A stretch of 39,819 bases of DNA from an uncultured Clostridia bacterium (GTDB lineage: Bacteria > Bacillota > Clostridia > Oscillospirales > Acutalibacteraceae), in the NCBI GenBank assembly GCA_937876375.1, contig CALEHY010000023.1, forward strand, positions 1 through 39,819. The letters are read 5' to 3'. Both the position numbers and the translations under genes were made by a program. Each line of letters begins with the position of its first letter. The stretch's first letter is position 1. The notes under the pieces were generated by a model. That model saw only the letters and a program-made list of their open reading frames with translations, was not told the origin of the DNA and ran no database searches. Positions 1 to 8,177 of the stretch are shown here, one piece after another.

Positions 1-1411
1 AACCAGACTGTGTTGCTGTTGGAGCAATAACATTCTCTCTAACAGTTGAACCTGGAGTATGTGCTGACTTTGAATCAGCTACTTCTCTCTCATCAATAGC
101 ACCACATACGCATGTACCTGTCTCTATTGCGTTTGAATCGCATGTTGCTGCTGTTGTTTCTGTGTAGTTTGAATATGAGTGTGCATCTGGGTTGATAGGA
201 TTTGCATGTGTTTCGGTTGTTGCGTCACAATCCTTACATGTATAAACCTCTGTACTTGCAGATACGCAAGTAGCCGCTGTAGTTGATGAAGGTGTCTCGT
301 TCCATGTATGAGATGAAGTTTCACCAACTGATGAACAATTAGAACAAATCATACTATGAGTGCCATCGCCATTATTAACACAAGCGAAACTGTGCTTCTT
401 CATATTTGACAATGCCGTGTAATATGAGTTAACGGCATCCTTGATATCGCCAGCAACAGCCTTTACTGTAGCGTCAGCAGTTTCATCAGTTACGCCTTCA
501 AATGCAGCGTTAACATTAAGCGCAAGAAGCTTCTTAACAGCTGTGAAATATGCCTCGACAGATTCTGCACAGTAAGCATCAGTGTTGTTGTACATTTCTG
601 AATATAGCTGTGTGAATGTCATGTCGTTGAACTTATGTGTACCATCAAAAATCTCCTTAACTGGACGATAGTTGATTACATACCAATTTGGATTAAGTGT
701 ATTTTTAACTGTTTCGATACCAGTTGCAGCCCAATACTTTGGCTGGTAGTTAGAACCGGACTCAAATGTAATCGAATTATTTAGGTCATAATAATCACTA
801 ATATTACCTGTCTTGTTATACTTAATAACATTCCAGAAATAGAAATACTTGCCCTTTGTTGCGTCACTAATCTGACAGCAAATAGTATCCTTTGTAGAAT
901 AATGGAACTCTGATGAAGTCTTATCACCAGGCCAAGCATTTGTTGTTGAAGTGCCGTTATCGATATAGCCCTTCCAATTTGTATTTAATGTACCCCATGA
1001 TGATACATTTGTGATCTTTGCATAATGGTACTTTTTCCAAGATGGCTGTGATGAGTTATCTGTCTTTGAACGGAAAACAACAGGAGCATATGTTTCGCTA
1101 CCATCATAAACATTTACAACAACCTTTGGCATAATCTCATCTTGATACATATAAGATTTTGCTGAAGTACAATTACTAACAACAACATCCTTTGATGAAT
1201 ATACAACATTTGAATAACCGTTTGTAATTTCTGCATCATAGTAATAACCAGTATTGCCAAATGTCTCTACAACTGCATTTGCAGCAGAATCAGCTGTTAA
1301 ACCGTCTTTTGCATCAGCAGCATAGGCATTAATAGCTGTTAGTGGTAATGAAGATGCAATCATAACAACTGAAATAATGAATGCAATAGTTTTTCTAAAT
1401 GATTTAACCAT
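1..1411 (-). CDS. Secreted Cys-repeat surface protein, C-terminus cut by window edge
   Basis: The frame is open from the ATG at 1411 to the window edge, about 470 codons with no stop, so the 3' end is missing. AAGGAG lies 8 bases before the ATG. The N-terminus (MVKSFRKTIAFIISVVMIAS) followed by an Ala-rich AINAYAADA stretch is a clear signal peptide, so the product is exported. Residues 30-330 are a Tyr/Asn/Trp/Lys-rich extracellular region I do not recognise as a named domain. From about residue 338 there are repeated Cys motifs (C-SNC, C-KDC, C-VCG) each followed by a His-containing segment (SHTW, THAN, AHSY, AHTP). Such degenerate C-x2-C/His repeats occur in surface proteins of Ruminococcus-like clostridia, and metal binding or disulfide formation is possible. 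It has its own promoter and a structured leader (see entries). Function unknown. Confidence 0.8.
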   Translation of the reverse strand, partial: MVKSFRKTIAFIISVVMIASSLPLTAINAYAADAKDGLTADSAANAVVETFGNTGYYYDAEITNGYSNVVYSSKDVVVSNCTSAKSYMYQDEIMPKVVVNVYDGSETYAPVVFRSKTDNSSQPSWKKYHYAKITNVSSWGTLNTNWKGYIDNGTSTTNAWPGDKTSSEFHYSTKDTICCQISDATKGKYFYFWNVIKYNKTGNISDYYDLNNSITFESGSNYQPKYWAATGIETVKNTLNPNWYVINYRPVKEIFDGTHKFNDMTFTQLYSEMYNNTDAYCAESVEAYFTAVKKLLALNVNAAFEGVTDETADATVKAVAGDIKDAVNSYYTALSNMKKHSFACVNNGDGTHSMICSNCSSVGETSSHTWNETPSSTTAATCVSASTEVYTCKDCDATTETHANPINPDAHSYSNYTETTAATCDSNAIETGTCVCGAIDEREVADSKSAHTPGSTVRENVIAPTATQSG

Positions 1412-1453
1412 AATTTTTCTCCTTAAATAAAATTTATTCAAGAAATTAGACTA

Positions 1454-1579
1454 ACACATATCTGACCTAATCAGAATAAAATGTCACACAGAGCTAACCC
1501 CATAGGGTTCGATATCTGCACCGTAAAGTAAGACGATAAAGATATCGCTCCCTACGGGCATATTATTCGACATATGTGT
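1454..1579 (-). promoter_or_regulatory. Structured 5' leader RNA, class not recognised
   Basis: The untranslated leader of the secreted Cys-repeat gene folds into nested helices: 1454-1461 with 1572-1579 (8 bp), 1474-1479 with 1563-1568 (6 bp), 1499-1507 with 1550-1558 (9 bp including one G-U that pairs only in the minus-strand RNA), and 1510-1516 with 1541-1547 (7 bp). An AG/AA-type internal loop separates the last two. CCGUA (1557-1553) could instead pair with UACGG (1521-1525), giving a mutually exclusive fold, as expected for a switch or attenuator. Signature bases of the common clostridial riboswitches (c-di-GMP-I, c-di-AMP, SAM-I, cobalamin, TPP, T-box) are not visible. The helices are seen in the sequence; a regulatory role is inference. 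Confidence 0.5.
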
Positions 1580-1605
1580 ATTGAGTTGCCTAAAATCTTA
1601 AAATT

Positions 1606-1634
1606 ATTTTATTATAAAATATATAAAGTGTCAA
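1606..1634 (-). promoter_or_regulatory. SigA-type promoter of the secreted Cys-repeat gene
   Basis: On the minus strand, TTGACA (1634-1629) is followed by a 17-base spacer and TAAAAT (1611-1606). The predicted transcript starts near 1599, which gives a leader of about 185 bases containing the structured RNA. Confidence 0.6.
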
Positions 1635-1689
1635 AATAAATATACGAATTGCATACAAAAGGTCCATAATTGTATAAATAAAAATAAAA

Positions 1690-1716
1690 ACGGTTTCGAC
1701 AAAAAGCCGAAACCGT
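1690..1716 (-). terminator. Intrinsic terminator downstream of the P-loop gene
   Basis: A 9-bp perfect inverted repeat (1690-1698 with 1708-1716) is followed on the minus strand by a T-rich tract. It ends the pgi/P-loop transcription unit before the promoter of the secreted protein gene. Confidence 0.8.
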
Positions 1717-1732
1717 AAAAAGATTAAATATG

Positions 1733-2149
1733 TTAGATTTCTTCGCAGTAGTCAAAAATCTCTACTGGTAGATCCTCTTTATCACAAGAAATTGTGAAAT
1801 AGAAATCAACATCAGAAGCCTCGCTAAGAGCTGAAAGCATATCAAAGAACTGTACAAGCTCGCCATACTCTCTGCCAACGATCTTGAATGTAGCATCTAC
1901 AAGAATATCTGTAACATCATAGTTACCAGCACAGATACCAGCTAAAAAGCCATAGAAAGCCTTGTGACCCTTGATACCATATGTCTCTGTCTCTAGCAAT
2001 CTAGCTTTTGATGAAACATCATAGGTAAGCTTTGGCTCGTTCTCGATGCAAACAATGTTTCCATCAGAATTCTCAACACAAGTGTTAACAAGGTCGATAA
2101 GCTTCTTTGTTTTTCCGGCACCCTTATTGCCAATAATTAGTTTAATCAT
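1733..2149 (-). CDS. Small P-loop NTPase-like protein
   Basis: A 138-residue protein beginning MIKLIIGNKGAGKTKKLIDL. GNKGAGKT (residues 7-14) is a Walker A motif, and a hydrophobic strand ending in Asp (ITDILVDATF-like, near residue 85) could serve as Walker B. GGAGG sits 8 bases before the ATG. No further domain is visible, and the length is only that of a minimal nucleotide-binding core. Homologues in clostridia are often labelled ATP-binding or twitching-motility-like, but nothing here supports a pilus role. It lies 44 bp downstream of pgi on the same strand and is probably co-transcribed. Nucleotide binding is likely; the process served is unknown. Confidence 0.75.
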   Translation of the reverse strand: MIKLIIGNKGAGKTKKLIDLVNTCVENSDGNIVCIENEPKLTYDVSSKARLLETETYGIKGHKAFYGFLAGICAGNYDVTDILVDATFKIVGREYGELVQFFDMLSALSEASDVDFYFTISCDKEDLPVEIFDYCEEI

Positions 2150-2193
2150 AATATACCTCCTAAGGGTTAAATACTATTTACAATTATATAGTA

Positions 2194-3537
2194 TCATAAA
2201 CCTAATTGTTTTTCAAGTTTTTCTTTTTCGGATTCGTAACCTGGCTTGCCAAGTAGAGCAAACATATTCTTTTTGTAGCTTTCTACACCTGGCTGATTAA
2301 ATGGATTTACACCAAGCATATAACCAGAAATAGCACAAGCCTTCTCGAAGAAATAGATTAGATAACCAAGATTTTCCTCATCAAGTTTATCAACCTCAAT
2401 GATAAGGTTAGCAACGCCACCCTCTGTATGAGCTAGTAGTGTACCCTGTCTAGCCTTGTCGTTAACAAAGCTCATTGTCTTGCCAGCAAGGAAATTCAAG
2501 CCATCGATATTACCCTCTTGCTCATCAATAACGAAATCATTGTCACACTCCTTGAAAGTAACAACAGTCTCGAACATTTTGTCTGCACCAGACTCCTGAA
2601 TATACTGACCAAGGGAATGCAAATCAGTAGAGAATACACAGCTAGTTGGATATAGACCCTTGCCATCCTTACCCTCTGACTCACCGAACAACTGCTTTAG
2701 CCACTCGTTAAACATAGTCATAGCAGGTTCAAATGATACGAAGCACTCCATTTTCTTGCCAGCATTATATAGAGCATTTCTATACATTACATATCCAGCA
2801 AGATTGCTGAAATCTGCTGTACCAGGAACAAGCTCTTTCTGACCAATAGCAGCGCCCTTCATAAGAGCGTCGATATCAATACCAGCAACAGCGATTGGTA
2901 ATAGACCAACAGCTGTTAGCACAGAAAATCTACCACCAACATCATCAGGAACAACGAAAGTCTCGTAGCCCTCTGCATCAGCAAGCTCCTTAAGAGTACC
3001 CTTTGCCTTGTCAGTAGTGCAGAAAATTCTCTTTGCTGCTTCTTCTGGTGAATACTTACTGTTAACCAAATCTCTAAACACTCTAAATGCAATAGCAGGC
3101 TCTGTGGTAGTACCGCTCTTTGAAATAACATTTACACAGATATCCTTGCCTTCACATAGAGCAACAGTTTCGTTAAGTGTTGCAGGGCTGATAGAGTTAC
3201 CGATGAAAAGAATCTGTGGAGTATCTTTTGCAAGAAGATTGTAATTCTGTGACTTGATAGCCTCAATTACAGCTCTAGCACCTAGATAAGATCCACCGAT
3301 ACCAATAACAACTAGGACATCGGCATTCTTCTTGATGAACTCTGCTGACTTCTTAATTCTATCGAACTCTTCTTTATCATAATCTGATGGCAAATCTATC
3401 CAACCAAGGAAATCATTGCCCTCACCAGTTCTTGACTGTAGAGTATCGGTAGCAATACCGAATGCTTGATTCAAAGCGTCTACACTGTCTGGTGAACATA
3501 CGCCTTCTGCATATTTTGATACAAAGTTTAATGACAT
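2194..3537 (-). CDS. pgi: Glucose-6-phosphate isomerase
   Basis: A 447-residue cytoplasmic enzyme interconverting glucose-6-phosphate and fructose-6-phosphate in glycolysis and gluconeogenesis. Both family signatures are present: DVGGRFSVLTAVGLLP in the middle and NPFNQPGVESYKK near the C-terminus, which carries the conserved Gln and Lys. GIGGSYLGARA (about residue 75) and the SKSGTTTEPA phosphosugar-binding (SIS) motif are also clear. The length fits the short Firmicute form rather than the ~550-residue E. coli form. I place the start at the ATG at 3537 (MSLNFVSKYAEG), preceded by GAGGT; an upstream in-frame codon at 3603 would add 22 hydrophobic residues foreign to the family. The P-loop gene follows on the same strand. 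Confidence 0.95.
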   Translation of the reverse strand: MSLNFVSKYAEGVCSPDSVDALNQAFGIATDTLQSRTGEGNDFLGWIDLPSDYDKEEFDRIKKSAEFIKKNADVLVVIGIGGSYLGARAVIEAIKSQNYNLLAKDTPQILFIGNSISPATLNETVALCEGKDICVNVISKSGTTTEPAIAFRVFRDLVNSKYSPEEAAKRIFCTTDKAKGTLKELADAEGYETFVVPDDVGGRFSVLTAVGLLPIAVAGIDIDALMKGAAIGQKELVPGTADFSNLAGYVMYRNALYNAGKKMECFVSFEPAMTMFNEWLKQLFGESEGKDGKGLYPTSCVFSTDLHSLGQYIQESGADKMFETVVTFKECDNDFVIDEQEGNIDGLNFLAGKTMSFVNDKARQGTLLAHTEGGVANLIIEVDKLDEENLGYLIYFFEKACAISGYMLGVNPFNQPGVESYKKNMFALLGKPGYESEKEKLEKQLGL

Positions 3538-3610
3538 TGTTTTGACCTCATAATCTTTCAATAAATATGCAAATATATTACTACAAAAAATCAAAAAAAT
3601 CAATATATAT

Positions 3611-4747
3611 TCAAATATTTATAATTAAATGTCTAAATATAGTGTAAAAATCAATTTTGCAAACATTTTGGTCGGACACTAATTTTACTGTAGAAATAAC
3701 CTTTGAATTACTTAAAATTTCAATTTCGCCTAGGCACTGGCCTTTCTTTATTGGTGCCTTGGCAGTCTTGTCGATTTTATATTTATAGGTGAATTTTTCA
3801 CTACCCTTTTCTACCAATATTTTTGAAGAACCGGATGGAACTAGTGTAACATGTTTTTCATAACCATTTATAATTTTTACAGGCGTAATTTTTGATTTAT
3901 CATATTTTGGAGTTGCTGACTGGTAATTTGCAAATCCAAAATCAAGCAGTGAGGCTGCTGTATTAAATCTATCTTCGCTTGTATCAGAGCCAAGGACAAC
4001 AGCTACTAGATTCATTTCATCACGACTTGCTGTTGCACATACACAAAAACCTGCGTTAGAGGTTGTGCCCGTCTTTAGTCCAGTAATACCGTTGTATGAT
4101 TTAACGAGCTTGTTAGTGTTATTTAATTCTGTTTCTCCATCACGCAAACTGTCGAGCCAAATCAATGTGTAATCTAGCACTAGTTTATGTTTCATAACCT
4201 CTTTTGCAATTACTGCCAAATCGTAAGCACATGAGTAATGATTCTTTACCGAGTCATCAAGACCAGTACAATTTTCAAAATTTGTATTCTCCAGCTTTAA
4301 TGATTTAGCTCTATCATTCATCATTTTTACAAATCCTGTTGATGAGCCTGCGATATATTCTCCAAGCGCTGTACAAGCATCATTTGCGCTAGCAACTACA
4401 ACAGCTTTGAGGAGCTGATCGACAGTCATTGTCTCCCCTTCTTCTAGCCAAATTTGCGATCCGCCCATAGAAACTGAGTTTTTCGATGCAATTACTTTAT
4501 CAGATAAATTTATTTTTCCACAATCTATTGCTTCAAGTACTAGCAATATAGTCATAATCTTTGTAACAGATGCAGGCGACAAATGCTCATACTCATCCTT
4601 GGCATATAGAACAGTGCCACTATCCAGATCCATAAGTATTGCAGATTTTGCTTTTACTAATTCTTGCTCCATTTCTGCTCCATATACAACCGTTGGCGTT
4701 AGTAAAAGCATTATAAATGATAGTAATATACATATTATTTTTTTCAT
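3611..4747 (-). CDS. D-alanyl-D-alanine carboxypeptidase, S11 family
   Basis: A 378-residue penicillin-binding protein that trims the terminal D-Ala from peptidoglycan stem peptides outside the cell. Residues 1-23 are a signal peptide ending VVYGA. The three catalytic motifs are present: SxxK as S60-V-T-K63, SxN as S120-A-N122, and KTG at 225-227. A beta-rich C-terminal PBP5-type domain follows, and the tail (FYTIFRHLIINI) is amphipathic and could tether the protein to the membrane. An in-frame GTG at 4759 exists, but the ATG at 4747 is better spaced from AAGTGGTG. Of the DacA/DacB/DacF subtypes I cannot choose; spore-forming clostridia carry several. It is divergent from mtaB, with about 95 bp between the starts. 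Confidence 0.9.
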   Translation of the reverse strand: MKKIICILLSFIMLLLTPTVVYGAEMEQELVKAKSAILMDLDSGTVLYAKDEYEHLSPASVTKIMTILLVLEAIDCGKINLSDKVIASKNSVSMGGSQIWLEEGETMTVDQLLKAVVVASANDACTALGEYIAGSSTGFVKMMNDRAKSLKLENTNFENCTGLDDSVKNHYSCAYDLAVIAKEVMKHKLVLDYTLIWLDSLRDGETELNNTNKLVKSYNGITGLKTGTTSNAGFCVCATASRDEMNLVAVVLGSDTSEDRFNTAASLLDFGFANYQSATPKYDKSKITPVKIINGYEKHVTLVPSGSSKILVEKGSEKFTYKYKIDKTAKAPIKKGQCLGEIEILSNSKVISTVKLVSDQNVCKIDFYTIFRHLIINI

Positions 4748-4779
4748 AATAATCACCACTTATTATTATTCATTTAATA

Positions 4780-4808
4780 TTGTAATGATGATTGATATTT
4801 GATATAAT
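4780..4808 (+). promoter_or_regulatory. SigA-type promoter of mtaB
   Basis: TTGTAA (4780-4785), a 17-base spacer and TATAAT (4803-4808). The predicted start is near 4815, about 28 bases before the mtaB ATG. Confidence 0.65.
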
Positions 4809-4842
4809 AATGAAAATTTATAATAAATATTGGAAGACAATT

Positions 4843-6129
4843 ATGAAGGCAGCATTTTTTACTCTTGGTTGCAAGGTTAATCAGTACGAAAGTGAATATA
4901 TGTCAGAGCTACTAAAAAGAGCTAATTTTGAAATTGTATCACCTAATGAAGAGGCTGACTACTACATTATTAACTCGTGCACAGTAACCTCTACAGCTGA
5001 CCAAAAGACAAGACAAATGGTCAGAAAATTCAAGCGTAATCACCCTAACTCTGTTGTTATACTTACTGGCTGTATGCCACAGGCTTTTCCAGACAGTGCT
5101 AAGGAATTAATTGAGGCTGATATTATATTTAGCAATAAAAATGATAATGACATTCTTGAGCTAATTAACAGATACAATATTGATAACAATAGAATTATTG
5201 CAATCGACAAACACCAAAAGGGTGATGAATTCGCAAAATGCAATATTGACCATTTTTCTGAACGAATTAGAGCATTTGTTAAAATTGAGGATGGTTGTGA
5301 TAGATTCTGCTCTTACTGCATTATACCAGTATCAAGAGGTAGAGTTCGATCAAAGGACCCGGATGATTTAAAACAGGAAATCGATACACTTGCTAACAAT
5401 GGAATAAAGGAAATTGTTCTTGTTGGTATAAACCTATCGTCATATGGCAAGGGCAAAGATTTTAACATTGTCGATGCAGTTAAAATATGTAATGAGAACG
5501 ATAAGATAAGTAGAATTAGACTCGGCTCATTAGAACCAGATCATATTACTGATGAGGTCATTGAGGGCCTTGCAAAATATGAAAAATTCTGCCCACAATT
5601 TCATATTTCATTACAAAGTGGCTGTGATAAGACATTAAAGAATATGAATAGACATTACGACTCTAATGAGTACAAGGAATTATGTGACAAGCTAAGAGCA
5701 ACATTTAACGAGGCTTCAATTACCACTGACGTAATGGTAGGCTTTCATGAGGAAACACAAGAAGATTTTGATGACTCTTTAGAATTTGTTAAAGGTATTG
5801 GATTTGAAAAGGTGCATGTATTTCCTTATTCAGAGCGAAAAGGCACTGTAGCATCAAAAAAAGGCGACAATGTTCCAAAGCAAGAAAAAGAACGCCGTGC
5901 ATCAATAATGATCGAAGAAACACAAAAAATCCGAATTAATTATTTTAATTCGCTAATTGGTAAGGACGAATATGTGCTGTTCGAAAATGAAATTGCTGAT
6001 GGCGTATATCAAGGATATACAAAAAGCTATGTGCCAGTTAGAATGTCATCAAATGAAGATATTATCGGCAAAGAATTACTTGTTAATATAAAGTCAGTAG
6101 ATATTGACAACGACTGCTGCAATGCATAA
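4843..6129 (+). CDS. mtaB: tRNA t6A37 methylthiotransferase MtaB
   Basis: A 428-residue radical SAM enzyme adding a methylthio group to C2 of N6-threonylcarbamoyladenosine at tRNA position 37. The N-terminal methylthiotransferase domain has its three Fe-S cysteines (C10 in LGCKVNQYES, C46 in NSCTVT, C77 in LTGC). The radical SAM CxxxCxxC follows at C152, C156 and C159 (DGCDRFCSYCIIPVSRGR), and a TRAM-like segment closes the C-terminus. LGCKVNQYES and the overall length match MtaB rather than MiaB or RimO. The start is the ATG at 4843 (MKAAFFTLGC), preceded by GGAAG; an upstream in-frame ATG at 4792 precedes the promoter -10 and is rejected. Transcribed alone, with a terminator downstream. Confidence 0.93.
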   Translation: MKAAFFTLGCKVNQYESEYMSELLKRANFEIVSPNEEADYYIINSCTVTSTADQKTRQMVRKFKRNHPNSVVILTGCMPQAFPDSAKELIEADIIFSNKNDNDILELINRYNIDNNRIIAIDKHQKGDEFAKCNIDHFSERIRAFVKIEDGCDRFCSYCIIPVSRGRVRSKDPDDLKQEIDTLANNGIKEIVLVGINLSSYGKGKDFNIVDAVKICNENDKISRIRLGSLEPDHITDEVIEGLAKYEKFCPQFHISLQSGCDKTLKNMNRHYDSNEYKELCDKLRATFNEASITTDVMVGFHEETQEDFDDSLEFVKGIGFEKVHVFPYSERKGTVASKKGDNVPKQEKERRASIMIEETQKIRINYFNSLIGKDEYVLFENEIADGVYQGYTKSYVPVRMSSNEDIIGKELLVNIKSVDIDNDCCNA

Positions 6130-6151
6130 AAAAGAGATATAGCAAAAGAGA

Positions 6152-6195
6152 AACTGCCATAACGAAGTTTTGCCTTCGCTATGGCAGTTATTTTT
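6152..6195 (+). terminator. Intrinsic terminator of mtaB
   Basis: A 16-bp stem (6152-6167 with 6174-6189) with a single internal mismatch on the plus strand, followed by ATTTTTAT. It lies 22 bases after the mtaB stop. Confidence 0.85.
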
Positions 6196-6436
6196 ATATT
6201 CGATGCTGACAGATATTTTTGGTATCGCGCCAACCTTTGTATCGAAATTGCATCGAAATTTAATGTATATATGCAAAAATCACTTGTATTTACATTAATA
6301 TCAAACTCGAATCTTAAAAGAGCGTATATGCTCTTTTATTTTTTTGCTTATTTTTACGCAAATTTAACCTTATCTTAATCATAACTTGGGGTTCCTTATG
6401 TAGTATAAAATCATAATCTGAAAGGAATAATCAAAA
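6196..6436. other. Gene-free interval between mtaB and the phosphoesterase operon
   Basis: No convincing reading frame is present. The stretch holds a perfect 7-bp inverted repeat (6200-6206 with 6250-6256) enclosing a smaller GGT/ACC pairing, then a second hairpin with a T-tract (6316-6345, listed separately), and then the leader of the 6437 gene. I see no clear -35/-10 pair for that gene; a TATAAA at about 6412 has no good -35 at the right distance. A small RNA ending at the second terminator is possible but unsupported by a promoter. Confidence 0.4.
6316..6345 (+). terminator. Second plus-strand terminator-like hairpin
   Basis: An 8-bp perfect stem (6316-6323 with 6330-6337) with a 6-base loop, followed by A and seven T residues. 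It is either a backup for the mtaB terminator or the 3' end of an unannotated short transcript. Confidence 0.7.
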
Positions 6437-7663
6437 ATGAAATACAACAAAAATGGTCATTTTAAAATAATGCAAATAACAGATATACAAGAAATTCCAA
6501 ATATTTCTGTAGATACATTAAATCTGTTAGAGTCTGCAATAGAATCAGAAAAGCCAGATTTAGTTGTTTTTACTGGCGATCAAATCAAGGGTTACGGCGT
6601 TACATATAAGGGCAAAGGAAAAGAGCTTGTAAACGCTGTTGCAAAAACCATTGCTACCTTGCTTCAGCCGGTTATTAGTCGAGGTATTCCTTATGCAGTA
6701 ACATTTGGAAATCACGATAGACAGGTGGGAATATCTAATAAAGAACAGTTTGAAAGAATTTACAAAAAGCTTGGGAATTGTATTGGCGAGCAAGCAGAAG
6801 GCGTTGATGGTGGAGAAACCTATAATATTCCTATTTATGCGTCTGACAATAGTGGTCGTATTGTAAATAACGTGTATCTTTTTGATAGTGGCACAGATGC
6901 AAAGGGCGGAGGTTACGAACCGTTTAGCAAGGACATAATTAACTGGTACAAAAACACAAGGGATAGTCTAAAAAATCAAACTGGTGATTATGTTCCATCA
7001 ATAGTGTTTCAGCATATACCAATGGACGAATATTATAAAGTTCTTCAAAGAACATCAAAGCATACCTTTGGAGCTGTTAGAGCCTTTAGAACGCATAAAA
7101 ACGAGTATTATGTTTTGGGCGATACCTGTGATGAAAATGATGTCCTTTTAGAGCCACCATCCGTACCTAACGAGAACACGGGAGAGTTTGATGCAATTAG
7201 TGAATGTGGCGATGTAATGGCTGTGTTTGTAGGACACGACCACAAAAACAGCTTTGTTGGCACATACAAGGGCGTTGATTTAGGCTTTACGCAATCAAGT
7301 GGCTTTAACTGCTATGGCAATAGAACAAATCGTGGAGTTAGAATTATAGAGCTTGATGAAACCAAGCCAAATGAATATAAAACTTATACAAGAACATATA
7401 AGGATTTGGTAGGCAATAAAATTAAAAGACCAATACGAGATTATTTATCATTCCTTGCACCTGAAACAGTGGACGCAGCAATTCCTATGATTTTGAATAT
7501 CGTTTTTGTATTAGCATTATTCGTTATTGGAATCGTATTATCAAGAATCCCATTTGGCAAAGTCTCGTTAATAAATTTTATCGGATATATGCTATGCACT
7601 ATTTCGAGCTTTACTGCACTTTGTAAAATCGTAATTTATATCATGAAAAGAGAGGAATTATAG
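6437..7663 (+). CDS. Membrane-anchored calcineurin-like metallophosphoesterase
   Basis: A 408-residue protein whose first ~335 residues form a metallophosphoesterase domain of the DCR2/purple-acid-phosphatase-like type. Visible metal motifs are TDIQ (D16, with Gln at 18 where the family usually has His), FTGDQ (D48), FGNHDR (N92, H93), FQHIP and VGHDHKNSF. There is no signal peptide. The C-terminus carries two hydrophobic helices (IPMILNIVFVLALFVIGIVL, then FIGYMLCTISSFTALCKIVI), so the catalytic domain is probably cytoplasmic and attached to the inner face. AAAGGA precedes the ATG. It is the first gene of a four-gene operon, with one base between its stop and the next ATG. The substrate is unknown; the neighbours point to phosphate esters handled at the membrane. 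Confidence 0.85.
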   Translation: MKYNKNGHFKIMQITDIQEIPNISVDTLNLLESAIESEKPDLVVFTGDQIKGYGVTYKGKGKELVNAVAKTIATLLQPVISRGIPYAVTFGNHDRQVGISNKEQFERIYKKLGNCIGEQAEGVDGGETYNIPIYASDNSGRIVNNVYLFDSGTDAKGGGYEPFSKDIINWYKNTRDSLKNQTGDYVPSIVFQHIPMDEYYKVLQRTSKHTFGAVRAFRTHKNEYYVLGDTCDENDVLLEPPSVPNENTGEFDAISECGDVMAVFVGHDHKNSFVGTYKGVDLGFTQSSGFNCYGNRTNRGVRIIELDETKPNEYKTYTRTYKDLVGNKIKRPIRDYLSFLAPETVDAAIPMILNIVFVLALFVIGIVLSRIPFGKVSLINFIGYMLCTISSFTALCKIVIYIMKREEL

Positions 7664-7664
7664 A

Positions 7665-8177
7665 ATGAACGAAAAGATTAAATCATTTATTGATAAGCAC
7701 TCGGAAATATGGAAATTTATAAAATTTTCTTTTACAGGTGCAAGCACATCCGTATTAGAACTTGGCGTATTTATGTTTTTGCAATATGTGGTATTCAAAT
7801 CTTTAAATCAAGTTCCTGTAACGGACAATGCTTTTTTAAGCTTTTTAGGAATTGAATATAAAGGGTATATGTATTCCTATGCTATATCTGCAATAATTGG
7901 TTATGCTGCAGCTTATGTAATGAACAGAAAGCTAACATTTAAAGCAGATGCAAACCCAGTGTTATCGACAATAATTTATGCGATTATGGTTGTATGTACC
8001 ATTATATTTAACACTTGGTTTGGTGCATTTTTAGGCACTTGGATAAAGAATAATGGCTGGGATAATGTGGTAGTTGAAATGATAACAAAGGTTGTTGTAA
8101 TGACCGTTCCAACATTTTGGACCTATCCATTAAACAGATTTGTAATACATAGAAAAAAGAAAGCAAAAGATGAGTAG
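7665..8177 (+). CDS. GtrA-family membrane protein
   Basis: A 170-residue protein with four hydrophobic segments (about residues 17-40, 62-84, 97-118 and 131-148) and the GtrA-family pattern: an aromatic/basic start (EIWKFIKFSFTGA), a central YVMNRKLTFKA, and a basic tail (NRFVIHRKKKAK). GtrA-like proteins are proposed to move undecaprenyl-phosphate-linked sugars across the membrane. It starts one base after the preceding stop and its last 8 bases overlap the next gene. The N-terminal half of that next gene is a clear paralogue: both share WKFIKF, a DNA-L-S-LGI-YKGY-YSY block, NRK-TFK, and P-WTYPL-R-VI in the same order. Confidence 0.88.
   Translation: MNEKIKSFIDKHSEIWKFIKFSFTGASTSVLELGVFMFLQYVVFKSLNQVPVTDNAFLSFLGIEYKGYMYSYAISAIIGYAAAYVMNRKLTFKADANPVLSTIIYAIMVVCTIIFNTWFGAFLGTWIKNNGWDNVVVEMITKVVVMTVPTFWTYPLNRFVIHRKKKAKDE

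Noticed and set aside
124..327. Open frame of 67 codons on the minus strand rich in Gln and His
   Set aside because: It lies in another frame inside the secreted Cys-repeat gene, has no ribosome binding site and is a composition artefact.
1454..1579. Leader as a c-di-GMP or c-di-AMP riboswitch
   Set aside because: The CACGCACAGGGCAAACC-type core of c-di-GMP-I and the GGGGUGAAUCC/UAGGUAGGG blocks of c-di-AMP are absent; only loose GGGG and GUAGGG similarities remain.
3538..3603. Upstream extension of pgi by 22 residues
   Set aside because: The extra residues are hydrophobic and unlike the family; GAGGT sits correctly before the ATG at 3537.
4792..4842. Upstream extension of mtaB
   Set aside because: It would start before the promoter -10 (4803-4808), so it could not be in the transcript.
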